NCBI GenBank assembly: GCA_023248595.1
Contig: JAHFEG010000007.1
Location: forward strand, 1-64,000
Source: Myxococcales bacterium
GTDB taxonomy: Bacteria; Myxococcota; UBA727; JABDBI01
Reading direction: 5' to 3'
Length of the DNA: 64,000 bases
This document shows positions 44,651 to 53,721 of this stretch, in pieces (position 1 is the first letter of the stretch; the number at the start of each line of letters is the position of its first letter). The translations under genes and the position numbers were made by a program. Under the pieces are notes generated by a model. That model worked only from the letters and a program-made list of their open reading frames with translations. It did no database searches and was not told the DNA's origin.

Positions 44651-44679
44651 TTGTAACAAATTGAGTTGAGAAATGTCAA
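44651..44679 (-). promoter_or_regulatory. Promoter of the leader-aminotransferase operon
   Basis: A perfect -35 TTGACA (44679-44674, minus strand), 17 bp, then TTACAA (44656-44651) as a weaker -10. The start site would fall about 15 bp before the leader ATG. Position and the perfect -35 make this the best promoter seen in the window. Confidence 0.65.
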
Positions 44680-44708
44680 GCACTTTAATTTGGCCTTATG
44701 TTGGCTGA

Positions 44709-44737
44709 ATAAAAAAGGCAGGAAAAACTCCCGCCTT
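44709..44737 (-). terminator. Rho-independent terminator of the protease gene
   Basis: Minus strand: AAGGCGGG pairs with CCTGCCTT (8 bp, one G-U) around AGTTTTT, followed by TTTTATT. It lies 20 bp after the protease stop and insulates the attenuator promoter just downstream. Confidence 0.85.
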
Positions 44738-44757
44738 CTTTGTGTTCTAATATTTGT

Positions 44758-45909
44758 TTACGGGCAGCTTAAAGCAAGAGCACCGGTATACAAGTTGTAG
44801 AAGTTGCCTGTCATAAACTGAGGTCCATTCATGGACAAGGGACGACTTGGCGAGGTCCACTTAAATGAGTTAAGCGAAGTCACATAATTCTTGCTACCTG
44901 ATTCAGCAAGACGATAGGTATCTAACCATGGTCCACCACTGGAACCGCCGGTCATATCGCAACCAACTTCCAAAGTATTGGTGTAACCAAACGAGGCCAA
45001 TGCGCCCGTGGTTGTTTCGCATTGGTAAGGGAAATTACCACTGAAGGGGCTCGCTTGTGGATATCCAAAAGCATCAAATTGTCGATTGTCGTAAGATCCG
45101 CCGTATTTATAGCCCAATGTTCCTGTGTAGTATTCAACTTGTGGGTTTATAGAATTAGGAGCACAAGCAGTTCTGTTTCTGTTCCATGTTTGAATAAATC
45201 CAATATCGTATTGCCAATCTGCTGCGCTGGAAGTCCATGTGTACAATTGTCTTGCAGCCCAGCCATTGCTTGGACCTAAGTTGGTATTTGCTACACCATT
45301 ATCATATCCTGGATAAAATACGACGTTTGTTGCCCAGGTTGCAGTTCCATAATCATAGATACAATGGCGAGCGGTAATCAGTGTGTGAGCTGCGATGACA
45401 GAGGCGCTGCAAACGTAGTTAATACCACTGAGAGTAAAAAACAATTTTCCTATTGTCTTTTCTGGATAGGTGTTTTTCATCAATGAAGTTCTAATACGTG
45501 CGAAAGGAAATGGATAAGTGCCCCAAGCTTCTGGTTCTGGATTAGCATCTAAAGACATATCTCTTTTACCTCGTGACATAGGCGCTGTTCCTGGGGAGGA
45601 AATTTCTTCTTCTTCGGCTTGTTCCTCAGAAATGTTGTCCATTCTGGTCATATCTGGTTTTACAAAAACTTCTCTGGCAACAGCCGAATCTCTGCGTTTT
45701 TTTGTCCAGTAAGTTTGAATAGAATCTGAGGCTTCTTGGCTTGTCACTTCTTTTGCTCCGGCAACAGGACCACCTAGTTCGCCGATTGGAGGATTGGGTT
45801 GAACGTTTGAACCAGGACCAGGACCATTTCCGTCAGCCACAGGTGCGGCATAACTTGCCATACTGCTTAAGCAAAAAATACTAATTAGCAAAAAATTTCT
45901 TCTTTTCAT
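44758..45909 (-). CDS. Secreted trypsin-like serine protease (S1, V8-like)
   Basis: 383 residues from the ATG at 45909 (GGAG 6 bp upstream). Signal peptide ending MASYA. A propeptide of about 110 residues with Pro/Gly-rich, acidic (EEQAEEEE) and dibasic (SRGKRD) stretches precedes the catalytic domain. Triad His182 (TARHC), Asp235 (QYDIGF), Ser324 (GGSSGGPW). CSASVIAAHTLITARHC is typical of the S1 fold; the domain resembles glutamyl endopeptidases more than classical trypsin. Several Cys suggest disulfides. Probably secreted as a zymogen to digest extracellular protein. Transcribed after pyk with 76 bp between, ending in its own terminator. Confidence 0.9.
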   Translation of the reverse strand: MKRRNFLLISIFCLSSMASYAAPVADGNGPGPGSNVQPNPPIGELGGPVAGAKEVTSQEASDSIQTYWTKKRRDSAVAREVFVKPDMTRMDNISEEQAEEEEISSPGTAPMSRGKRDMSLDANPEPEAWGTYPFPFARIRTSLMKNTYPEKTIGKLFFTLSGINYVCSASVIAAHTLITARHCIYDYGTATWATNVVFYPGYDNGVANTNLGPSNGWAARQLYTWTSSAADWQYDIGFIQTWNRNRTACAPNSINPQVEYYTGTLGYKYGGSYDNRQFDAFGYPQASPFSGNFPYQCETTTGALASFGYTNTLEVGCDMTGGSSGGPWLDTYRLAESGSKNYVTSLNSFKWTSPSRPLSMNGPQFMTGNFYNLYTGALALSCP

Positions 45910-45985
45910 GAAAACTCCACAGGGTAACTTCCAAAATTGAAAGCTCGGTGAAAACATGAAAAGAGACGTCGCTATTCCAAAATTT

Positions 45986-47425
45986 TTAATCTTTGAATAT
46001 TTTTGTTATGCTATGAATATGAACAGTGTTTGTTCTTTGTGAAGCTTTTAGTGGGACTTTGGTCAATAAGACAACAGCGTCTTCAGGTTCCAATTGCCAT
46101 TTTTTTTGTAGTTTTTCATTGATGCGCGCCAATAACGTTTCTGAATCGTGTGGATGTTTCATGATCTCAGTCTCGACGCCCCAAATAAAACATAAACGTC
46201 TTTGCTCATTAATATTGGGGACAAAAGCAATGATGGGTGTTTTGGGACGATAGTCGCTCACAAGACGAGCAGTTGCACCAGAAGTTGTATACATCGCAAT
46301 GGCTTTTGCTAAAATTTCTTGCGCTGCCCTGGTTGCAGCCAATGAAACGATGTTTTGAAATTGCTGTCCAATGGCAGTATGAAGCCTTACGTTGGTTCGC
46401 CAATAGCGTGCCAATTCCGAGGACTCGACATGACGAATAATGCGATCCATGGTTTTAACGGCCTCCACAGGAAACTGCCCTGCCGCTGTTTCAGCAGAAA
46501 GCATTAACATGCCTGCTCCATCGAGAACGGCGTTGGCCACGTCGCTTGTTTCAGCACGTGTGGGTAATGGTTGTGAAATCATCGATTCCAGCATTTGCGT
46601 GGCGACAATAACAGTTTTTCCTCTGCCAACTGCTTTTTCTACAATTCGTTTTTGTGCTGTTGGAACCATTTCCAGGGGCATTTCAATACCTAAATCACCT
46701 CGAGCGACCATGACACCATCGGACTCAGTCAGAATTTCGTCTAATTCTTCGATTGCTTGCTGCTTTTCAATTTTAGCAATAACCAATGGTTTTGTTTTGG
46801 CCAGTGCCAGCTCTTTTCTCAGCAACCGAATATCTTCTGCTGAACGAACGAACGAAAGTGCGACGGCATCGACTCCCACTTCAGCTCCAAAATGAACATC
46901 GCGAATATCTTTTTCAGTCAAACTAGGTGTTGAGAGACCACCAGCAGGAACATTGATGCCTTTATTATTTTTTAAAATGCCACCATGAACCACTTCGCAA
47001 ATAATTTCTTTGCCATTTTCAATTGAGATGCATCTGAGAGATATTTTTCCATCATCTAATAAAATTAAATCTCCGGCGTTAACGTCATTAGGCAAGCGTT
47101 TATATTGGCTGGCAAAACGTTCTGCTGTGCCTTCAATATTGTCTGTGGTGATAATTGTGCGATTACCAGTGAGCAGAAGGACTTCGTTGTTTTCCATTTT
47201 TCGGGTGCGGATTTTCGGGCCCTGCAAGTCTTGCAGGACACCAACAGGTTTCCCTAATCTAACGGATACTGCTCGGACACGATTAATAACTGATCGAAAA
47301 AAATCTTGATCGCCATGAGAAAAATTAATGCGAGCAACGTCCATGCCAGCCAAAATTAACTGTTCAATGGCTTCTTCTGAACTGGTGTCTGGACCTAAAG
47401 TACAAATAATTTTTGCGCGGCGCAT
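45986..47425 (-). CDS. pyk: Pyruvate kinase
   Basis: 479 residues, the standard size without an extra PEP-utiliser domain. MRRAKIICTLGPDTSSEEAI at the start, MDVARINFSHGDQ, catalytic region AKIEKQQAIEELDEILTESD, VARGDLGIEMP, and the Mg/K site ATQMLESM. Last step of glycolysis. A possible extended -10 promoter stands about 35 bp upstream. It follows rodA by 103 bp. Confidence 0.97.
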   Translation of the reverse strand: MRRAKIICTLGPDTSSEEAIEQLILAGMDVARINFSHGDQDFFRSVINRVRAVSVRLGKPVGVLQDLQGPKIRTRKMENNEVLLLTGNRTIITTDNIEGTAERFASQYKRLPNDVNAGDLILLDDGKISLRCISIENGKEIICEVVHGGILKNNKGINVPAGGLSTPSLTEKDIRDVHFGAEVGVDAVALSFVRSAEDIRLLRKELALAKTKPLVIAKIEKQQAIEELDEILTESDGVMVARGDLGIEMPLEMVPTAQKRIVEKAVGRGKTVIVATQMLESMISQPLPTRAETSDVANAVLDGAGMLMLSAETAAGQFPVEAVKTMDRIIRHVESSELARYWRTNVRLHTAIGQQFQNIVSLAATRAAQEILAKAIAMYTTSGATARLVSDYRPKTPIIAFVPNINEQRRLCFIWGVETEIMKHPHDSETLLARINEKLQKKWQLEPEDAVVLLTKVPLKASQRTNTVHIHSITKIFKD

Positions 47426-47458
47426 ACATTTTAAACCTTATCAGCATTATTTTTCTAA

Positions 47459-47467
47459 ATGATACCA
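47459..47467 (-). promoter_or_regulatory. Candidate extended -10 promoter of pyk
   Basis: Minus-strand TGGTATCAT, an extended -10 element (TGn before TATCAT), lies about 35 bp before the pyk ATG. A TTGCAT 19 bp upstream is a weak -35. Candidate only. Confidence 0.4.
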
Positions 47468-47528
47468 GTTGCTTAATATTTAGATGCAAACTAATTTATG
47501 AATTCGATTAAGGCAATTAGTTTTAAAA

Positions 47529-48818
47529 CTAAGCTCTTCGCCAAATAGCGACATTGGTGCAAATTCCAATGGCGACCATTTTGGTCATTAATGATGCCCC
47601 TCCATAACTAACAAAGGGGAGCGTCACACCTACCACTGGCAAAATGCCAGTCACCATGCCAACATTGATGGTCACGTGCCAAAAGATAACCGCTGCCGCC
47701 CCGACGACCAGTAGCGACGCAAAACGCTCTTGCGCTCTCGCACCTACTTTAAGCATGGCAATAATAAGCGCCAGGAATAAGAGTAGAACAATGCAAGAAG
47801 CAAAAAAGCCCCATTCTTCTGCTAATACTGAAAAAACGAAATCGGTGTGATTTTCTGGCAAAAACGAAAGTTGGGTTTGGGTTCCTTCGCCAAAACCTTT
47901 TCCTAAAACTTGGCCTGAGCCAATGGCGATAATCGATTGAGCAGCATGATAGCCGTGCCCTCTGACGTCTGCCTCGGGATTTAAAAAAGATTCGACACGT
48001 TGTTTTTGATAATCTTTTAAAACAAAGTTCCAGCCAACAATAGCAATACAGATACCAAACAATGTTGCAATGATGAGCGATCCAGGGCGCAGGCCACAAA
48101 AAAGAATCATGGAACCACAAATGGCCAAAACAATGGAAGCTGTCCCTAAATCTGGCTGAGCAAGGATTAAAACAAAAGGGAGAAATACCACGTCAAAAAG
48201 CGATACTGCTTGATAAATGTGCCACCCTTCTTTTTGTAATTGTAAAAAAGATAAGAAAAACCAAAGCAGCGTGATCAGTAAAAGTCCACCAACCAACAAG
48301 AGTGTTTTTGCTGAGTTTGCTTCGCCTAAAAATGGCAAATAGGTATTAATTTTATTGGTAACCAAAAGAAAAATAACTGCAACTGAAAAGATAATCGGTC
48401 TCGATAGATTAAAAGGACGTATTAAATCGCGCAAGCGATAACCGCCAGGAACTTCATAATCTGTACAAAAGCGTGCAGTGGCGAAGACCATGCATAATTT
48501 AGCCAGTTCTGAGGGCTGCACTCGAAAAATTCCTAAATCTAGCCAGCGCTGCGATCCTTTTGCGCTTGTTCCTACTACAAAAACTAAAAGTAATAAAAAA
48601 ATTACAATTCCATAAAAAGGATAGGCTATTAATTTCAAAGAACGCGTCCGCACAAACGAAATTCCCAGCACTAAAAGAATTCCTAAAAAAATCCATAATA
48701 ACTGCATCAGAAACAAGCTTGGTCGCGTTAACCTCGAAGCTGAGGCGATATTGACAACACCCACAAAAGCTAAAAGCAGAGTAAAAAAACAAATGTTAAC
48801 AGGTAAACGAACGCGCAT
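47529..48818 (-). CDS. rodA: Rod-shape SEDS peptidoglycan glycosyltransferase RodA
   Basis: 429 residues from the ATG at 48818, 13 bp after the mrdA stop; a TTG at 48842 would overlap mrdA. Ten or so TM helices. SEDS signatures: GSQRWLDLGIFRVQPSELAK, LAQPDLGTASIVL, the catalytic-loop VESFLNPEADVRGHGYHAAQ and GEGTQTQLSFLPENHTDFVF. Polymerises glycan strands with PBP2 in the elongasome. Last of the mreB-mreC-mreD-mrdA-rodA set. Confidence 0.95.
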   Translation of the reverse strand: MRVRLPVNICFFTLLLAFVGVVNIASASRLTRPSLFLMQLLWIFLGILLVLGISFVRTRSLKLIAYPFYGIVIFLLLLVFVVGTSAKGSQRWLDLGIFRVQPSELAKLCMVFATARFCTDYEVPGGYRLRDLIRPFNLSRPIIFSVAVIFLLVTNKINTYLPFLGEANSAKTLLLVGGLLLITLLWFFLSFLQLQKEGWHIYQAVSLFDVVFLPFVLILAQPDLGTASIVLAICGSMILFCGLRPGSLIIATLFGICIAIVGWNFVLKDYQKQRVESFLNPEADVRGHGYHAAQSIIAIGSGQVLGKGFGEGTQTQLSFLPENHTDFVFSVLAEEWGFFASCIVLLLFLALIIAMLKVGARAQERFASLLVVGAAAVIFWHVTINVGMVTGILPVVGVTLPFVSYGGASLMTKMVAIGICTNVAIWRRA

Positions 48819-48831
48819 TGTCGCATTCTTA

Positions 48832-51009
48832 TTATTTGACAAGAGAAACTCCTAAATGTGTATAACGCCCCTTCCCTCGTACTTTTTGGTACCAAGTTTT
48901 TACCATTTCTGCCACAACGGGCGCGGATGCGGTTCCACCAAAACCGCCATGTTCTGTCATGGTAACGATAACAATTTCTGGATTGTCAACGGGTGCAAAG
49001 CCAACGAACCAGGCATGATCTCTTTGCATATACGCAACTTTTGTTGGATCCAAATGTTTAATAGCTTTTGATAATTTGACAACTTGTGCTGTCCCTGTCT
49101 TGCCGCCAATCACAACACCAGATTCACGTAGCCATTTACTTAATTCAGGTAAATCATATCGCCACAATAAACCACTGGCCGTTCCCCCGGGTTGCATGAC
49201 ATAGGCTAAGCCTTCTTTGACCAAGCGTAAATTTTCTTCACTTTCTTTTAAGTGTGCGATAGCAACAGGTTTTTTTTCTTCAATGCGTTCGCCTTGAACA
49301 TTGATAATTTCTCTGACTAATTGTGGCTTGTAAATTGTTCCACCATTTAAAATCGCATCGTAAGCAACAGCTAATTGGATAGGTGTAACTGTGACTTCTC
49401 CTTGTCCAATCGAATTATTGACGACGAAACCAGGAGCATAGTAACCCAGACGTTTTTTATAAAAGTCTTTGTCAGGCATAATACCCGGTATCTCCATGTC
49501 CAAATCAATTCCTGTTTTTCTGCCGAAACCAAGTAATTTTGCTGTGAACGCTAGGCGATCTGGTCCTAACTGGTAGCCTAAATTGTAGAAAAAGCTGTCA
49601 CAAGAAGTTTTTAGAGCACTCACAACTTCGATCCGTCCATGTCCTTCCCTCTTAAAGCAGCGCCAACTGGCCCGACCTAAGTGGAAAACCCCTGTGCAAT
49701 TTTGATGGGTGCTGGGCGTTAGAATATGATGTTCAAATCCTGCGACGGCGGTGATGGCTTTGAACGTACTGCCCGGTGCGTAGTGTTCCTGCACGGCTTT
49801 GTTGATCCAGGGTTTCAATGGATTCTTTGACATCGCACTTAATAATTTTTTGTTATCTCTGGCAACAATTGCGTTGGGATTATAATTAGGAAAACTTGCC
49901 AAAGCGAGAATAAAACCCGTGCCAACCTCGAGGGCAATAACCGATCCTGCTTCTCCTAAAAAAGCACGCTCTGCAGCAGCTTGTAATTCGTAGTCAAGCG
50001 ATAAGATCAAACCATGGCCTGGTTTTGGAGCCTCAATTCGGTCATCGCCTAAAAGTGTTTGCTCCCATGCTTGTCCAAAGCGACGTCCTTTAGCGTCGAC
50101 AACATAACGTTCAACACCATCTTGGCCACGTAGTTCTTTTTCGTATACTTTTTCGATGCCTTTGCGGCCGATCCGTTGTCCAGGTCGGTAATCGATTTTG
50201 GTGCGCAGTTCTTTTGCTGAGATTTCATTTAAATAACCCAGGGCATGTGAAGCCATGTTGTCATAGATGTAGCGACGTTTTACCGAATCAAAAGTGGCCA
50301 CGCCAGGAATGAGACCAAGTGAAACAGCCGCTTCTATGCGTGCATAAGCTTCAAAAGGAATATCGGTCATAAATAAAACAGGTTTAAATTGTCCAAGGCC
50401 TTGGGCTTTTTTTTGCGCAGAAGTAACATAAGAAGCAAAATCTTCTTTGCTAAATTCAAGCAATTCTCTTAAACGCTCAAAAGCTGCATCTTTAGATGGT
50501 AGCTGCAAAGCATTGAAGCGAATTTGGCATTGGTAAGTTTTGCCTTGTATAGGCTCATCGATTTGCACGCCTCCAATAGACTCAGTTTCTACAACATCGT
50601 TTATTTTAGAGCAAATTTCTCTGGATTTTAAAGTTCCCAGTTCAATCCAACGCGCATCTTTTGTTTCAAGAGCATGTTTTAAATTCTGATCAAGCTCTTT
50701 AATCTTGCCACTGCTTAAGGCCATGAGTTGGCCTATTTGTTTTAATGTTTTGCGGTTATCGGGCAGCAGCGCAAAAGTGACATATAGATCGTGAGCAGGT
50801 CTGTTATCGATCAAGACCAGGCCGGATTGTTCTAATACCATTCCTCGACTATGATTTATCGGTCTTTCTTGGATAAAGTTACTTTGACTTCGATCATGAT
50901 AGAAGTCTCCTCGAATAATTTGCAGATAGAAAAGACGCACAATGATAATTAAAAAAACAGTGACTGGTATAAAGCCGGCGATAAAAAATCTGTTTTCCGA
51001 AAAAGGCAT
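48832..51009 (-). CDS. mrdA: Penicillin-binding protein 2 (transpeptidase)
   Basis: 725 residues, a class B PBP. N-terminal TM anchor (FIAGFIPVTVFLIIIVRLFY), dimerisation domain (about 50-330), transpeptidase domain. SxxK motif is STFK (414-417, in YAPGSTFKAI), an SxN-type motif lies in TSCDSFFYN, and KTG is at 637-639 (GGKTGTAQV). Crosslinks peptidoglycan during elongation with RodA. It is somewhat longer than E. coli PBP2 (633), mainly in the pedestal region. mreD lies 7 bp upstream. Confidence 0.95.
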   Translation of the reverse strand: MPFSENRFFIAGFIPVTVFLIIIVRLFYLQIIRGDFYHDRSQSNFIQERPINHSRGMVLEQSGLVLIDNRPAHDLYVTFALLPDNRKTLKQIGQLMALSSGKIKELDQNLKHALETKDARWIELGTLKSREICSKINDVVETESIGGVQIDEPIQGKTYQCQIRFNALQLPSKDAAFERLRELLEFSKEDFASYVTSAQKKAQGLGQFKPVLFMTDIPFEAYARIEAAVSLGLIPGVATFDSVKRRYIYDNMASHALGYLNEISAKELRTKIDYRPGQRIGRKGIEKVYEKELRGQDGVERYVVDAKGRRFGQAWEQTLLGDDRIEAPKPGHGLILSLDYELQAAAERAFLGEAGSVIALEVGTGFILALASFPNYNPNAIVARDNKKLLSAMSKNPLKPWINKAVQEHYAPGSTFKAITAVAGFEHHILTPSTHQNCTGVFHLGRASWRCFKREGHGRIEVVSALKTSCDSFFYNLGYQLGPDRLAFTAKLLGFGRKTGIDLDMEIPGIMPDKDFYKKRLGYYAPGFVVNNSIGQGEVTVTPIQLAVAYDAILNGGTIYKPQLVREIINVQGERIEEKKPVAIAHLKESEENLRLVKEGLAYVMQPGGTASGLLWRYDLPELSKWLRESGVVIGGKTGTAQVVKLSKAIKHLDPTKVAYMQRDHAWFVGFAPVDNPEIVIVTMTEHGGFGGTASAPVVAEMVKTWYQKVRGKGRYTHLGVSLVK

Positions 51010-51016
51010 ACCTTCT

Positions 51017-51562
51017 TTACCTTAAGCCCTTTTGAATTTTTCGAGATGACAATCGACTTGAAATATCCATAATAGGTTCTACTACTTTAAGTCTAACTAA
51101 TAAATTATGCAAAAACCGAATCAAACAAATTCCGATCATGCCATCCAAGATAGGTGCCCAGAGCAATGTCACCCATTCGAAAAAACCGGCATGAGCAAAA
51201 AGAGAATATTGGATAAAAAACATTGCGATCCGATAAGTGATTGAGATGGCAATAATAAGAATAAAAATCATCAACCAATCTGGTTTTCCCAACCAAGAAA
51301 TAGCGGCGATGCTACCAAACCATAGTAAAAACAAAACGGTACTATTGACACCAATAGGCATGGCAGAAAAAGCATCTAATATAAGCCCCATGATAAAAAC
51401 GAAGGAAAATCCTTCAATGGGATTTTGAAAAAAAATACTAAAAGCAATAATCAAAGGCGCTATTGCCAAAGGGAGAGTTTCTAACCTGAAGACAACAGGC
51501 AAAGTGATAATTAGTAAAAAATAAAGCGAAGAAAAAAAGACCAGCAATAAAACACGAAGCAT
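51017..51562 (-). CDS. mreD: Rod-shape protein MreD
   Basis: 181 residues, five or six TM helices (LLLVFFSSLYFLLIITLPVV, FSFVFIMGLILDAFSAMPIG, others). The GLILDAFSAMPIG segment is the family's best-conserved piece. Its ATG overlaps the mreC stop by one base (TAATG), so translation is coupled. Inner-membrane member of the elongasome. Confidence 0.88.
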   Translation of the reverse strand: MLRVLLLVFFSSLYFLLIITLPVVFRLETLPLAIAPLIIAFSIFFQNPIEGFSFVFIMGLILDAFSAMPIGVNSTVLFLLWFGSIAAISWLGKPDWLMIFILIIAISITYRIAMFFIQYSLFAHAGFFEWVTLLWAPILDGMIGICLIRFLHNLLVRLKVVEPIMDISSRLSSRKIQKGLR

Positions 51563-52473
51563 TATTTTTCCTGTTTCATTTCATCGCTTATACTTTGTTG
51601 CAATAGTTGCATGACCATTTCTTTGCGATGCCATGGCTTATTAGAATTGCTTTTACTCAAAATTAAAACTTCTTCAATGCGATCGAACTCAGTATAAGGT
51701 TTTATATCGGCTTCAGTGTATAAACCTTCATTATTAAATCGAACAGCAATCACCTGGCCGACAGGAATTCCCATAGGGAATTTAGCGCCAACGCCTGAAG
51801 TGACGATAATATCGCCTACTTTCACGTCATGTAGGCGATCGAAATCTCTAACGCGTAAAGCATATTTTTTAGCATCACTCATGCCACGGACAATTCCGTG
51901 AGCACGGCTGCGTTCAACAATCACATCAATTGCGCTTGCGGAATCTGTCATTAAAAGAACTTCGCTGGCATATTTTCCGGTTGCTAAAATCTGGCCTAGA
52001 GCGCCTGAATCACTAATAACGACATCTCCACGATGAATGGCATCAAGGCTGCCTTTATTGATTTGGATAGTTCGCGATAAAGGTGATCCTGTGCGGCCAA
52101 TGACTCCTGCACCAATGATGCGTGGGCCCTCGATGCTTTCAGAAAACTGAAGCAATCTTCGCAATCTTTGATTTTCGAGTTCAGATTCGGTTAGCGCGAT
52201 GTGTAATGCCTGGATCCCTTTAACTTTACCGCGCAGTTGAATGGTTTCTTCATAACTATTCACAGAAGCCATATAGCGATAATAAAAGTCGCTCAAATTA
52301 TCGGTCAAGCCGATGAGTCTATTTTGCAATACTTGGGAAATGTCCAAGATAATTCCCGTCATTGTCGCTTTTGCAGATGGCATTCTGCGTTGGACATAAA
52401 AAAACGCGATTGGTACTGTTAAAAATATAACAAGAACGATCAAAGTTTTGAACCGGTTCAAAAATCTCCACAC
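51562..52473 (-). CDS. mreC: Rod-shape protein MreC
   Basis: 303 residues from a GTG at 52473 (AAAGGTG upstream). N-terminal TM (LIVLVIFLTVPIAFFYVQRR), coiled coil (about 70-115), then the MreC beta domains: IGAGVIGRTGSPLSRTIQIN, GDVVISDSGALGQI, VGDIIVTSGVGAKFPMGIPV. Periplasmic scaffold linking MreB/MreD to PBP2. Located between mreB and mreD. Confidence 0.93.
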   Translation of the reverse strand: MWRFLNRFKTLIVLVIFLTVPIAFFYVQRRMPSAKATMTGIILDISQVLQNRLIGLTDNLSDFYYRYMASVNSYEETIQLRGKVKGIQALHIALTESELENQRLRRLLQFSESIEGPRIIGAGVIGRTGSPLSRTIQINKGSLDAIHRGDVVISDSGALGQILATGKYASEVLLMTDSASAIDVIVERSRAHGIVRGMSDAKKYALRVRDFDRLHDVKVGDIIVTSGVGAKFPMGIPVGQVIAVRFNNEGLYTEADIKPYTEFDRIEEVLILSKSNSNKPWHRKEMVMQLLQQSISDEMKQEK

Positions 52474-52513
52474 AGCTTGGCACCTTTACAAACACAAGGA
52501 AGCGCTACCAGCC

Positions 52514-53545
52514 TTACATGGTTAACACTTGTTTTAATCGATCTAATTCCTCTAGAACCTTGCCTGCTCCTAAAACCGTTCCACAAAGTGGGTCGCTTGC
52601 AAGAGTGACAGGGACCCCGGTCTCCTTTTGCAACAAAATATCCAGATTCCGCAACAAGGCTCCCCCTCCTGAAAGTATAATACCGCGATCTACGATGTCA
52701 GATGCAAGCTCAGGGGGTGTTCTTTCTAAGCTTAAGCGAACAGCTTCTACAATGGCGAGGATGGGCTCCATCATAGCTTCACGAATTTCATCGCTATTGA
52801 CTTCAATTGTTTTAGGCACACCTGCTACGACATCGCGTCCTTTTACTTCCATCGTGGTTGGGACTTCATCAGGATAGGCAGAGCCTAGCCGGATCTTGAT
52901 TTGCTCCGCTGTGCGTTCACCAATTAATAAAGAATAACGTTTTTTGATGTTGGCAGAAATTGCTTCATCAAGTTTGTCGCCACCAATGCGAATAGAATGA
53001 CTGTAAACGATGCCTCCCAGTGAAATAACCGCGACTTCAGTTGTGCCACCACCAATATCGACAATCATATTTCCAGATGGCTCGGTAATAGGCATCCCTG
53101 CCCCAATCGCTGCCGCCATGGGTTCTTCAATTAAGTAAACCTCACCGGCATTCGCAGATTCAACAGATTCTTTTACGGCGCGTTTTTCGACTTCAGTAAT
53201 CCCTACTGGTACGCCAATAACTGCGCGCGGTTTTAGTAATGCCATACGGCCATGTACTTTTTCAATAAAATATTTGAGCATAGCGACGGTAGCATCAAAA
53301 TCTGAAATGACGCCTTTTTGGATAGGCTTAATCGCAATGATATTGCTTGGTGTTCGCCCCAACATGTCTTTTGCTTCACGGCCAACAGCGACAATACGAT
53401 TCTTCCCGGTTAAGCGTTGATCAATCGCTACGACGCTGGGCTGGTTAATGACGATGCCTTTCCCGCGAAGAAACAGTAAAGTGTTCGATGTTCCAAGGTC
53501 AATCGAAATATCGCTTGAAAACCATGAGTGAAGGAAATTAGCCAT
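52514..53545 (-). CDS. mreB: Actin-like rod-shape protein MreB
   Basis: 343 residues from the ATG at 53545; an in-frame start at 53608 would add residues that MreB lacks. Actin-fold motifs: SIDLGTSNTLLFLRGKGIV (phosphate 1), MIVDIGGGTTEVAVISLGG (phosphate 2), GIILSGGGALLRNLD (adenosine). The N-terminal MANFLHSWFSSD amphipathic segment fits membrane binding. Directs lateral wall growth. First gene of the mre-mrd set, divergent from the PpiD-like gene across 176 bp. Confidence 0.97.
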   Translation of the reverse strand: MANFLHSWFSSDISIDLGTSNTLLFLRGKGIVINQPSVVAIDQRLTGKNRIVAVGREAKDMLGRTPSNIIAIKPIQKGVISDFDATVAMLKYFIEKVHGRMALLKPRAVIGVPVGITEVEKRAVKESVESANAGEVYLIEEPMAAAIGAGMPITEPSGNMIVDIGGGTTEVAVISLGGIVYSHSIRIGGDKLDEAISANIKKRYSLLIGERTAEQIKIRLGSAYPDEVPTTMEVKGRDVVAGVPKTIEVNSDEIREAMMEPILAIVEAVRLSLERTPPELASDIVDRGIILSGGGALLRNLDILLQKETGVPVTLASDPLCGTVLGAGKVLEELDRLKQVLTM

Positions 53546-53721
53546 TTTGTTACTCTTACCATTGATCGGTGTTGTTAATATTGGTGACTTTTCTAGCAGA
53601 GGAAACAACTTTGTTCAAATAGACTCTTGCTGAAATATGCTACCCCAGCTAAAAAGCATTTTAAACAATAGAAGTGTTTTAAAAACTTCTTATCAAGATT
53701 TTCGAAACCTAAAGGGGTTAT

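Noticed and set aside
42600-46000. A defence or toxin island around the small exported genes
   Set aside because: No nuclease, kinase, ATPase or toxin-antitoxin motif is visible; the genes have signal peptides and the region is explained by the attenuator operon and a protease.
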